A stretch of 64,000 nucleotides of DNA from Eleusine coracana subsp. coracana. Lineage: Eukaryota; Streptophyta; Magnoliopsida; Poales; Poaceae. The notes under the pieces were generated by a model. That model was not told the origin of the DNA, searched no databases, and saw only the letters and a list, made by a program, of their open reading frames with translations. Shown piece by piece: positions 22,376 through 33,273 of the stretch (positions within the stretch are counted from its first letter, which is position 1; the number at the start of each line of letters is the position of its first letter). Made by a program: the position numbers and the translations under genes. The stretch spans positions 5,529,501 through 5,593,500 of the forward strand of contig CM064427.1 of NCBI GenBank assembly GCA_032690845.1, given 5' to 3'.

Positions 22376-23531
22376 TTAGATTATTAAGAGAAAAGTAGAG
22401 AAAGCTAAAACAACCTACATTTGCATGGAGTGGTAGTTCCTTCTACCCTTCCAGCTGCATGTTTGAAAGTAGGTCAGATCAAGCAGTGTCAACAGATGAA
22501 AAGATAACCTGCCACAAAATATAATAAAATGTGTCATATTTGCAAGATATAAGTCATCACTCCATATATCAACTTAATGTGTTATTTTTATCGACATCTT
22601 TCGAACAGTTTGTCTATAGAGTTTACTCCCTCCAATCACAAATAGTGTCACTATGAGTTAAGTCTGGTGAATCTTTAATCTAAACACTCTTTAGTGGTTT
22701 CTTTAAAAAAAACTATTTAGCGGTTGGATGAAGTATGTTGCAGCATAACAGATACCCCATGAATTATTATTTTATTTACTGTGGTTAAATATTTAATTTT
22801 TATGCCAGGGGCAGGATCAAGTAGTGAAAACGTTGTGCTGAAGGTATGTTTGTCTTGTCCTATAGTATTTTACACTGTTATTAGTTAAAAAAGCCAAGGC
22901 ACTATAGGTGAGCCTTCCAACGCCTACCGTCTAGAGTGCTGCTTGAAGACCTATAGATTTGTACTTTTCACAAGTAAAACAAAATATAAAGAAATAATAA
23001 AATACTAGATTAGCTCATTATTATTTGGAAAATCTATGATTTATTCTTGAAGGATAGTATAAAGTGTCATGTTAATTTTTTATGATTATTATACTTCTAC
23101 TTTTGATTTACATAAATAATGTCTAGAGCGTTTAACTTGGCATGATGGCATCAGTATATGTTGTGCTATATATACTTGTAGTTGAGATTTGACAGGATTA
23201 TTATCCTTGTCAACTCTTGTCCCATGGATGATTTACAACAAATTACCTTTGTCAAATGACATTTACTTGTGTTCATCTATGAAAATAATATATGAAATAT
23301 TGAAATGAGATCATGCATAGGCTACAGGTGGTGGAGCATATTACCACGCAGACTATTTCTGGAACAAGCTACGTGTTTATTTTGACAAGCTCCGTGAATT
23401 TGAATGCCTAGTTTCTGGAGCAAATGTTATGTTAAAAGTAAGCAACCGGTTGCTTGTAACATATCATCACATTTTTTAAAAGCGCAAAAAATTTCCTTGC
23501 TGCATATAATTAAGTTATTATTGCTTTTAAC

Positions 23532-24720
23532 CCCCATTTTTTTATTTTTAGTAATTAATAATTCTAAAATTTAATAATAATAATTTATTTCTGAAATTTT
23601 AAAAATAGTAAGAATGTTCTCTGGGACAGCGTCGCAAATCGGACATTGTTTATGTTAGCGTCCCTGCCTAGACGATCTTCTCGATAGCGTCTACACCCGG
23701 TTCGGAACTTGAGCCAGACAGACCCGATCAATCTATTATGATCCATTCCCTAATGGTTAATCAAACCCTAATCGGGGACTTGTGTGTGCTCGCACAGGCT
23801 TTCCATTGTGTTTCCTGCATCTCTCGAATTGATCCTAAATCAAGGGGATAGAATAGAAGAGGCAGACCCCGTATTCCATGTGTTGCAACTGACTCATTTT
23901 ACTAAGATACGTATTTCGTTGCTTCCTGATTCATTCGAAGCAGGAAGTTATTAATATTTCTCGAACGCGCAGGAGAACTGCATGCCTTGGAAGTTATTAA
24001 TATTACTCTATCTGTAAATTTGGTCGTAAGCGTTTTGTAGATGCAGGAGAGAGTCAACGAAGTGTTTTCACGTGAGGATCTTAAACCTTATGATTCGTTT
24101 GTCATTACTTTTGCTAGTGCAGGCAAAGGTTGCTAGTGGCAAAATGAATGTTTGAACCGAGAAAGAGTTCGAGATAGAGTATTATTAGGCTGTTAGCAAT
24201 AGGGCAGAAGTAAAACAAGTAAACTGGAACACTACCCATCGTAATCCAAATTTCACACCTGCGGATGTCTTGTTTGGAACTGAACTAGCACGTGGTGACC
24301 GGCAGCCGCAAGAAACAATACTCCTTGTTACTCCGCCGGAGCAGGTGATGATTGCCTGGCTCCTTGTCACTCCGCCGGAGCAGGCGAGCAGCCGAAGCAG
24401 GATACAGAGGATAATTAGGACGACAACAAGCAGTGTTGGGGCAGAAATCAAGCGAGGACGGGGTGCAGTAGCATCGTTGGCTATAGATCCCAGAAACAGG
24501 TAGGGTGGCCTCCAATCACAGTGGAAACGAGATGGCCGACGGTGAAAGAACAGACCGGGTGTGGACACTATGGAGAAGAACGTCCAGGCGGGGACGCTAA
24601 CATAAACAACGTCTGATCTGGGACGCTATCCCAGAGAACGTACTTACTATTTTTAAAATTTCAAGAATAAATTATTATTATTAAAATTTTAGAATTATTA
24701 ATTACTAAAAATAAAAATTG
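23532..24720. mobile_element. Non-autonomous MULE with ~125-bp TIRs, intron 4 of copy C
   Basis: 1189 bp flanked by the 9-bp direct repeat GCTTTTAAC (23523-23531 and 24721-24729). Copy D has one GCTTTTAAC at ~59514. The outer ~125 bp are inverted copies, recognisable by TTTTTAGTAATTAATAATTC, by GTTCTCTGGGA and by GTTTATGTTAGCGTCCC in each arm. The interior (~340-1050 bp into the element) has normal base composition and carries an imperfect tandem pair of 'ctccttgttactccgccggagcag'-like units at 24309-24385. It contains no transposase domain I recognise, so it may be captured host or retroelement DNA (Pack-MULE type). Confidence 0.88.
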
Positions 24721-26709
24721 GCTTTTAACTAGTTATTATTTTAGATGGTACAACAGTAGCATTCTTGAGCAAGCAATTACATTGTGAACTAACACATAAG
24801 TACTACTTGCTTTCATTCTTGTTTGGAACCGGTTTTAATTTTGTTTTGGAGTTTTACTGTAGAACATTCCCGGCACAGCATTCACATACATGGATGGAAA
24901 AATGACTACAGTCGATGTTTCCCCAAATAATTTGTTTCCTTACCTTATTGTCAACATTGAGACTTGTGTTTTTATGATAAAGGTTGTAGTTCTTCTGTGT
25001 GATATATTTATGAGTGTAGATCATAATTTTACTCATACGACCAAGTATTGGCAAGTATGATGTAGGTCACTGGAAACAAAAAATTTGAATTTGTAACCAC
25101 GACAAACATAGGTGGTGCTTTTGTGTTTGGTTTAGCAAAACTCTTAACAGGCTGTAACAGGTAATATATAATCTTTCATGTCATGAAATGTTTTATTTAA
25201 TGTCTTTCTTCCCATGACTAATAATTTGTTTTCATTATCTAGTTACGATGAATTCTTGCAACTATGCCAGAAAGGGGACAATTCTATTCTTGATGTACTT
25301 GTTAAGGATATATGTGGAGAGCTTATCAGCCAAAAGGTTTGTGTCTTCATCGTCCCTATTGTATAATAATTTGACATGATACATATTATCTATGTGCTAT
25401 CACTGATTTGTCTTCTTTCTGTATGTGTGCATGTTCCTACTACTTTCGTTTTGGTGGGTAATTATAGTGTCAGTAATGTGCAGGACCATACATTGATTCC
25501 TTTATGAGTCGCTAGATCAATACAGATGTTTATATACTTATTGTTTTCACATTACCATATAATCATCATGGTACTGTGACAGTTGCATGTAAGTGTCATA
25601 ATAAGCATTGATGATGTACATCCATCAATTATTTTGACAATTAAATTGGCTAAACAATAAACTCATATTCCACCTATTTTATATCAGTTTTTGTCTATTC
25701 ATGTGCGAAAAATATTTAGTGGGTGATCACAAATTTGAAGGTAGGATGTTTCTAACTTTTATCGTGACACTTGCATTGATTCATAGTTATTCACATTGAA
25801 ATTGCATTGATTCCTGTGAATTGATTCTCTCCTTTATGATCTAGCAAGGACTTTGTGGATCAACTCTTGCTTCTAGCATTGGAAAAGTTATTACTTCAAA
25901 TAAAAATCTAGATTACTACAGATGTGAAGACTTTGCATCCGCATTATTGAGTGTCTTTACCTACAACATTGTACAAGTGAATTCCTAGTTTGCTTGTTAG
26001 CCTTGTTATCTTAGAATAAATACGGAAAAGAAAGATTAATAAATTTGATCAACTATGTTTATATATGTCGTATTTAGCATATTCTCATGATTTTTTAGTT
26101 AAAGTTAAGTTGAGAAAATTAATAAAGTTGTTTTAGAAAAAAAAAACAATCCTAACACTATCATGAGATTTTTTCTATTTTGACCACGAAAAAGTTGGAC
26201 TTCGCCGGAATGACCATGAAACTGTGGGCTTCTCTAAAATGACTACGAAACAGAGATCTCATTGCTAAAATGACCACGCGTGGTTTTTCAATGTTTTTAC
26301 TCATTTCTTAATGTTTTTAGGGACAGGAAAAGACCATACTGCCCCTGCCCCTTAATACGTGTCTAGGAGTGTCTAGCGCCTGGCGGTAGCTGGCTGGTCT
26401 GGCTGCCTGCGCCAGCGCCTGCTGGGTTGGCTCGGCTGCCCTCCAGCGCCAGTCAACAGCACTCCTGCCGCATGCAAAAATAGGTGCCCCGGCAACATCC
26501 AATACAAAGATATAATAGAATTATACATTTGATCTAAATAAAAACAGAACAGAACAAGCCATGACATCCATAAACTTTTCTCCGATATGTCAAACTGAAG
26601 CATTGAAAAGACATTTTGTTCGAACATTCATACACTTGGTCCAACATTTAAAACTGAAGCATGTTATTACAACATCGATACAATTGGCTCAACTGAATAA
26701 AAGTAGCTA

Positions 26710-29064
26710 AACTGAAGCATTGTTGTTTTTCCTTGGAGTCAATTTTCGCACAGCCCTCCTTTGCCGCTTGGTAGGTGTTGAAGTGCTTGTGATAGGCTGA
26801 GATGAGCTACCTTCCCCCATGTCCACCACAACTCCACTATATATACACGACATGTTTAGGCAATGTCTTTATTCACATAGTTAAACACGACATGTTGAAC
26901 ATAGTATATGCGACACAACTTTAGTTTGTTACCTCTCCGGTATACTTGTTGTTAGGGTGGTTGTTGGCGCTTCTGGAGGGAACCAATTTTTAGTGGAATT
27001 CTTCCTTGGCTGTCTCTTTCTACAATTCAACAAAAGCTCAAAGTAATTTAGTATGTTAAGAATACATAAAAATAGAAAACCATTTGAATTCACTTACCTT
27101 TTCTTTGTTCCATTGAATTCACATTTGTAGCTACTTGGCCTATGTCCCAATAGACCACATTTTGAGCACTTGGTGCGGCTTTTAATCCTTTTCTTTTCTT
27201 TCTCTGTCTTCATTCCTGGGTCATTAGATTTCTTCTTACTACTAGAATCACCTTCAAGAGCACCTTTTATTCTATTTTTCCTTTGATGACCATACCAAGT
27301 GGTGCACCTATTTCACTTGATAGGTCAAGTTTGGGCCACTGTGATCTGTTAGGAAGTGGTTCTATTAGTCTCTTGTATGCATTCTTGAACCTTTCCACAG
27401 AATAGTACTCATTCACAAAGTTCTCCATCTTCACATCCCGTACTGGTTGTTGGGTTATTAGAGCCAACGCATGCTGACATGGCTTACCGGTGTGTTGCCA
27501 CTCTTCACATGTGCACTCATGCAACTAAGCTTTGACAACATGTCTTATATTAGCACCGGTCATGTCAACTACCTGTGCAGCATAATGATCACCTTGTACA
27601 AGCTTCAAGTGACCAAGACCCCTGGTGTGTGACTTCAAGATATGTAGGACAGCTGGTAGTATGTTACCTTCAAGCCTTTGGCCAATCTTCCTCCTCTTGT
27701 GCCATAAAATCATTATCATCTCCCTCAACTTGTCAGCTAGCTCACAAACAGGCAAGTCTCTGATTTCTTTGATCCATTTGTTAAAGACCTCAGCTATATT
27801 GTTGGTGACATAATCACACTTGATGGCTGGATTGAAGCCAATTCTCATCCACTTGAGTTTATGCCATGTCTCCAGATATGCCTTTGCCTCTGGATCAGAT
27901 TTTACTATAGATAAGTGATAGTCATGCACTTCTTGTCCATAAGGTGTTTCAAGCACTCTCTGTTCAGCCATGGGGAATACATACTTAATAGCATTTTCCA
28001 ACCCTTTGCAAGCATCCCTGCATATAGCAAGTAGTGGCATATCTCCTATGGCCTTGTGCAGTTGTGTCATGAACCACATCCAATTATCCTCTGTCTCTGA
28101 ATCAATAAAACCATATGCAACAGGATACATCCAATTATGACCATCAATACTATTAGCTGCACCTAACTGACCCCTCCATCTCCCAGATAGAGCAGTAGAG
28201 TCTATGCTAAGATAAGGCCTACACCCCTCCAGGAAACCCTCAATGCAACGACCAAGTGCACAAAAGAATCTACGAAAATAAGCTAGACCATCTTCTACCT
28301 TAACATCAATTTCAATGACACTGTTGGGCATTCTACTCGTTATCTCAGCTTTCCAGCTATAAAGTAAACCAAAACTCTCTTCCCAGCTGCCATATAACTC
28401 TTTGCAAGCTTTTTCCAATCCCCTCCAAACTATGTCATAGCCAACCAAACACTTGTGATCATCCTACAACTTGATTTGCATAGCCCTTGGGCCCATATCA
28501 GGGGTCTTCTTAAGAATAGAAATTGCCTTTGAGGCAACCCACTTGGCACTAGGAGTAGTTGTTTTCCTCCTCATGCTACATGTACAGGTGTGACCCTGAC
28601 ACCATTTAGTCGCCTAAAAAAAATATCACCACCAATGAGCTAATCATAATATTTAAGCAAATGATGTACCAAAAGAAAAAGGCTCAAGATGAAAATATTA
28701 CAATGATAGTTTTTCCACCCTCAACTTATGGTCGACCATGCACATGCCAAGTACAATCCTCAGCACCCTTACAATACCCATCATATCTGGTTCTAGTGGT
28801 TTTTGCTATGTGCAACTCAAATTCCTCATTCATGTCATATTGCCTTACGGCAAGTCTAAACTTATCAATTGAAAGAAACAGAGCACCTAGCTTAAAATCA
28901 GGATTATCTGAGTCATAATCAATCACCCTCTCATCTGGTATATGGTAATCCACAGGAATGGCTGCGCCATCATCATCAATGTCTACATATGAAATTGTAG
29001 CAGCAACCTTTGTACCCTTTTCTTCCCTCTCGTCCTCAGCTCTAAAGCCTAAAACATCATACAA
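26710..29064 (-). pseudogene. MuDR-type MULE transposase, interrupted by stops
   Basis: Minus strand, N to C. The MuDR-type N-terminal domain is at 29064-28726 (FKLGALFLSIDKFRLAVRQY). The MULE core is at 28448-27525 (IDSTALSGRWRGQL, PVAYGFIDSETEDNWMWF, CRDACKGLENAI, carrying the expected acidic residues). A SWIM zinc finger follows at 27524-27440 (CTCEEWQHTGKPCQHAL), then a CCHC knuckle at ~27185-27115 (CSKCGLLGHRPSSYKC). An intron probably lies near 28610-28720. In-frame TAG codons at 28464-28466 and 27525-27527 break the frame. The family excises and inserts MULE DNA in the nucleus; this copy is probably inactive, but with only two nonsense changes it is young. Confidence 0.85.
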
Positions 29065-29203
29065 TTGCTCATCACTAGGGATTTGTAACCTCCCGTCCTC
29101 ATCAAGTGTTTCAATAATTTGTAAATCATCCCAATCAATTGAACCAACCTCATCATTGGCATAATTTAGAGATGTTTCAGTTGCACCGTCAATAAGAGCA
29201 ACC

Positions 29204-29812
29204 CTACAACAGAATTAATAGCTGCATTATTCTCATTTTCCTACAAGCACTACCTAAAACCAGATTTATTCCAAAAATCTTATACCTATTGTGTGCAGCG
29301 GAGGCAGCAGTGGGCAGGAGATCGAGCTCTTGCTTGACCATGAGTAGAAAAGGCGCTGGAGCATCAGACAACAGTGGGCTGGGGTCCTCCATGCGAGGCA
29401 GGGCGGCATCAGCGGGCTCGGGAACTAGGGCGGCGTCGGTGAGCTCGGGAGCCTGGTACAGTGGCGGCGCGCCGGGCTCAGGAACCAGGGCGGCGTTGGC
29501 GGGCTCGGGAGCCTGGGACAGCGGCAGCGTGCCGGGCTCGGTCGACTGCGGGCTAGGCTCCTCCATCATGAGGCGCCGCCGCTCCTTGTCCGATGCGGGA
29601 GACGGGCGCTGTCGGGAGGCAGCGTGGCATTGGGAGGAGCGAGGGGGGCGTCGTCTCCGGCGACGGATAGGGAAGGGAAGGGCGGCGAGTAGATCTCGGT
29701 GGGGAGGAGCGAGAGCGAGAGCAGGGCAACAGCGGCCGAGACTGAGAGGATGTCGGGACTTAGCAGATTTTTGCTCCGGGAGAGGCAGGGCAGTATGGTC
29801 TTTTCCTGTCAC
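29204..29812 (-). other. GC-rich proline/alanine-rich frame upstream of the MULE transposase
   Basis: A 202-codon open frame on the minus strand between the right TIR and the transposase. It is rich in Pro, Ala, Glu and Arg, with repeated PEPGAPPLYQAPE / PEPANAALVPEPG-type units of ~22 residues. It may be a leader exon of the transposase, captured host DNA, or just GC-rich sequence that is open on both strands. The opposite strand is also open at 29289-29831, which argues against reading too much into it. Confidence 0.3.
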
Positions 29813-30807
29813 AAAAAAGATTAAGAAATAAGTAAAAACATTAAAAAACCAGGCATGGTCATTTTAGCAATGAGATCTCCGATTCGTGGTCATTTTAGAA
29901 AAGCTCATGGTTTCGTGGTTATTCTGGCGAAGCCCAACTTTTTCGTGGTCAAAATAGAAAAAATCTCCACTATCATGATGGTGGTAGTGGTAGATATTAT
30001 TATTTCTAAGGATCTACCTTTTTCTTCAACTATTTGTTTTGATTTCTACTGCTTATGTGTATCATGTTTCATATGGAACTCATGGTATGTGCAGCTATCT
30101 TTCCTAGTTGCATCACTTTTGGGGCTTCAAATGATAGTATTCAGTGGATCATTTATAAGTGGACAACAATTCTTAATGGACAATATATCTAAAGCAATTG
30201 ATGTCTGGTAAGAGTGTGGCTTATTGTTTCATATATCTATATATTTACACCTAGAGTACAGCATAAAAGTTACTCCCTTGATTTTTTTCACTTTAGTTGT
30301 GTTGCCACGCAAAAAATTTATGTTTATAAATGAATTAAAAATGTTATGCTAATTAACATCATTAATTTAAAACTTATGGTTGTATACATACAAAATATTT
30401 TTCATGTTTTCTTCTATCTCAATTCTTTGAATTGTCATCATGAAAATTTCACATTCGACATCTTTGGGCTCCTTATTTTTGGTAGTCTAGGTTGCTAATA
30501 CAAGAATCTAAAAAAATGTGTGATGTCAACATTCAGGTCACTTAGCCAAATCCAAGCTGTTTTCTTGCGACATGAAGGGCATTTGGGAGCAATTGGTGGA
30601 TTAATGAGCTATGCTGATCTTAGTGATCAATCAACAGTGAAGGTGCATTCCCAAAAATATGTCCTATATATACATGTGTTCAGCATTACCCTCCCATTCT
30701 ATAAAAACAAGAAGTTCAGTATCTTCGCTTAGGTGTACATGTTATAAGTTTAATCACAAAATAAGTTAGAAAATTGTAACAGTACATGTTCCATATGAAT
30801 GTTTGCC

Positions 30808-30810
<3 letters not shown>

Positions 30811-30880
<70 letters not shown>
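30811..30880. repeat. (TA)n(GA)n microsatellite, intron 10 of copy C
   Basis: A TA run to ~30852 followed by a GA run to ~30880. Copy D has no microsatellite here (~61694). It forms the left edge of the insert at 30881-31248. Confidence 0.95.
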
Positions 30881-30882
<2 letters not shown>

Positions 30883-31245
30883 GCCTTTTTCCTACTCTCA
30901 GGAGTAGCTACTCCCACGCGTATATCTCACAATCTAGAGAGTATCACTACATACTTGAGTTTTATAAATTAAGTATGTAGTCATACTAGAGGGTATGTGG
31001 AGATACTCACTTTTTTCTATTGGAATATATGAAGTATGGGGACATACTCACTTTTATATAGTAGTAAATGAGATATATGTTCATATGCTTATTACTAGAA
31101 AACCATTCAAAAAAATTTTTGGTTATCACTCTCAAATCTCAAAAATCTTGTTTTAAGTATGTGTTCATACTCAAAATGATAAATGGGTATGAACACATAC
31201 CCAAGGTGGATTTTTCAACATGGAAATAACTACACCTGAGAGTAG

Positions 31246-31248
<3 letters not shown>
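30881..31248. mobile_element. Microsatellite-flanked insert (Micron-like), intron 10 of copy C
   Basis: A ~370 bp non-coding segment bracketed by TA microsatellites on both sides and absent from copy D. The ends are inverted: 'cctactctcaggagtag' near the left and 'cacctgagagtagaa' at the right. It contains repeated 'atgtgttcatac' / 'gtatgaacacatac' phrases. Flanking (TA)n is the hallmark of Micron elements described in rice. The identity of this family is inferred. Confidence 0.55.

Positions 31249-31330
<82 letters not shown>
31249..31330. repeat. (TA)n microsatellite, right edge of insert
   Basis: About 40 TA units ending 43 bp before the exon 11 acceptor of copy C. The acceptor and exon are nevertheless intact. 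Length is likely variable between individuals. Confidence 0.95.
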
Positions 31331-31336
<6 letters not shown>

Positions 31337-33273
31337 CAACCTTTCTTCTCAAGGATGTGGATGTTGATGTAGGGTTTTTCCGACATGTGCCTTGCACATC
31401 TTGACACGACATCAGCACACAGAAATAATGTTCAAGGAATATTTCCATATTTGCTCGTTAATGTTGGACCAGGTATTGGCATGATAGAGGTAGGTCAATA
31501 CAATGCCTTTTTTGTTTCATAAATCAAATTCTTCTTTCATTTGCCATATTTTCTTACTATTAATAAACTACTATTATTAGCAATATTATTTCATAAATAC
31601 TACAACACAAATTCTTATACCTGATGGTTGGTGGATGTGCATCACCCTTGGAATTGAAACCATGGTAGAAAAACTCTCTTACATAGACGTTTATATAACT
31701 CATGAGAGATAACTTCTATCTCTTCTGATTCTAACTATGAATCTAAAGAGATTTAACTTTTGAAAAATCAACATTCTAAAACCATGAAAATAGAAAGAAA
31801 AAATCTCTAGTCAAGACTTGCTCCCTTGGCACCCACGTCTATCTGCATTCTCACCCATGGCCATTTACCATACATTATAATTCATCATGCACTTGTGTTT
31901 CTATGATTCAAACCTGAATCATGTGCATTTGCGTATGCACATCGCACCAACTCACTTTGTGTACATTTTTTTGTAGTACTAGTATATGGTTTCCTTTTGA
32001 CCTAATTTTTCTAATCTTTGAACTAGTCCTTCAAGCTATAGATGAATTATAACAGAAAAATATGTAGAAGATAATGAGTATTGATGGTAAGTCATTAACT
32101 ATCATTCAGTATATGGTGCTAACGTGGATGTGTTCACTTCTTATAAGCAATTGCCAAGCTAGACATCTATTTCATGCTAAAAAACACCAAATCCATCCAA
32201 TGATTTGAGTTATATAAATATTTTGTAAATTTATTATTATTTCACTACTGCACATATAGAAATTGAAAAATGTTACTAAGACAAGTGACAAGCCAAGATG
32301 AACCTTCAATTAATAATTTTTGCATATAGATACCTTCAAACAGGCTTAGTTGTTGTATAGATACCTTCAAATAAAACATTTGTGGACAAATAGGCTTTGT
32401 TGACATCTGTAAGAAAGTTAGATCTCATTAAGAGCTACACTGTTCATATAAATTTTATCTCTATCTAACTCCACACGAGAAAGTTATAAGAAATTTTCAA
32501 TTTTTCAGCATTACATAAAAAATTAACACTTTACCTCTCATGGTTCATGCTAGAATCAAGGGAGATAACAATGTCTCCAACAGTTCAAACCAAAAAATGT
32601 AAGAGATAATTATCTTCCATGATTCCTGGTTCGAATCCCTAAGAGATATTAGATGTCTCTCATAGTTCAATCTTTATTTTACGGTTTCAAATTAAAATAT
32701 GGGAGAATCTTTATCACGTATAGTTTAGAAAGATCAACCTGAAAAAGTTCATCCAATATGAGGTTGTATGTGGCACCGAAAACACATTATCAGCAACAAG
32801 TTTTTATAAGCAGGTGTCTGGTAAAGGGAAGTTTAGAAGAGTGATAGGATCTCATCTAGGCGGTGACACTATTCTTGGTCTTGCAAAGCTTTTGACTGGT
32901 TGTTCGAGGTATTATACAATTGTAAAGTAAACAATATAAGTCTTATTACTTTATATGTGAGTACGTATTTTCCATTTATACATTTTTTTTTGTCTTTAGT
33001 TATGAAGACTTCTTGAAGCTAAGCCAAAAGGGTGATAATTTATGTGTCGATTTGACAGTTAAGGACATAGATGGGGAAGAGGACTGTCATAAGGTATTTC
33101 CTCTCATAGACATATATTCAGTATGTTCCAAGTTTTCTTTTTTTTTCTTGTAGTAAGAAGCAGTGCAAAATGGGAAATTAAAGTTTACCAGTTTTAACTT
33201 TTAAGAAAACTACTTGTGTTTAGTGAAAGCATGGGCAGTAATATATTTATCCTTCCCCAATGACTAATCAAGC

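Larger units (their letters stand above)
26166..29968. mobile_element. MULE with transposase gene remnants, intron 8 of copy C
   Basis: 3803 bp flanked by the 9-bp repeat ACTATCATG (26157-26165 and 29969-29977). Copy D has the unfilled site at ~60876. The terminal inverted repeats are ~190 bp long, with the shared phrases GATTTTTTCTATTTTGACCA, TGGTCATTTTAGCAATGAGA and ACAGGAAAAGACCATAC in opposite orientation. The transposase gene runs on the minus strand. The TIRs still match well, so insertion was fairly recent and after the C/D duplication. Confidence 0.93.

Noticed and set aside
24185..24568. 127-codon minus-strand ORF inside the small MULE
   Set aside because: No recognisable domain and a short imperfect tandem repeat accounts for part of it; kept only as possible captured DNA.
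29289..29831. 180-codon plus-strand ORF inside the MULE
   Set aside because: Antisense to the leader region of the transposase; low-complexity Gly/Ala/Ser/Arg composition explains the open frame.
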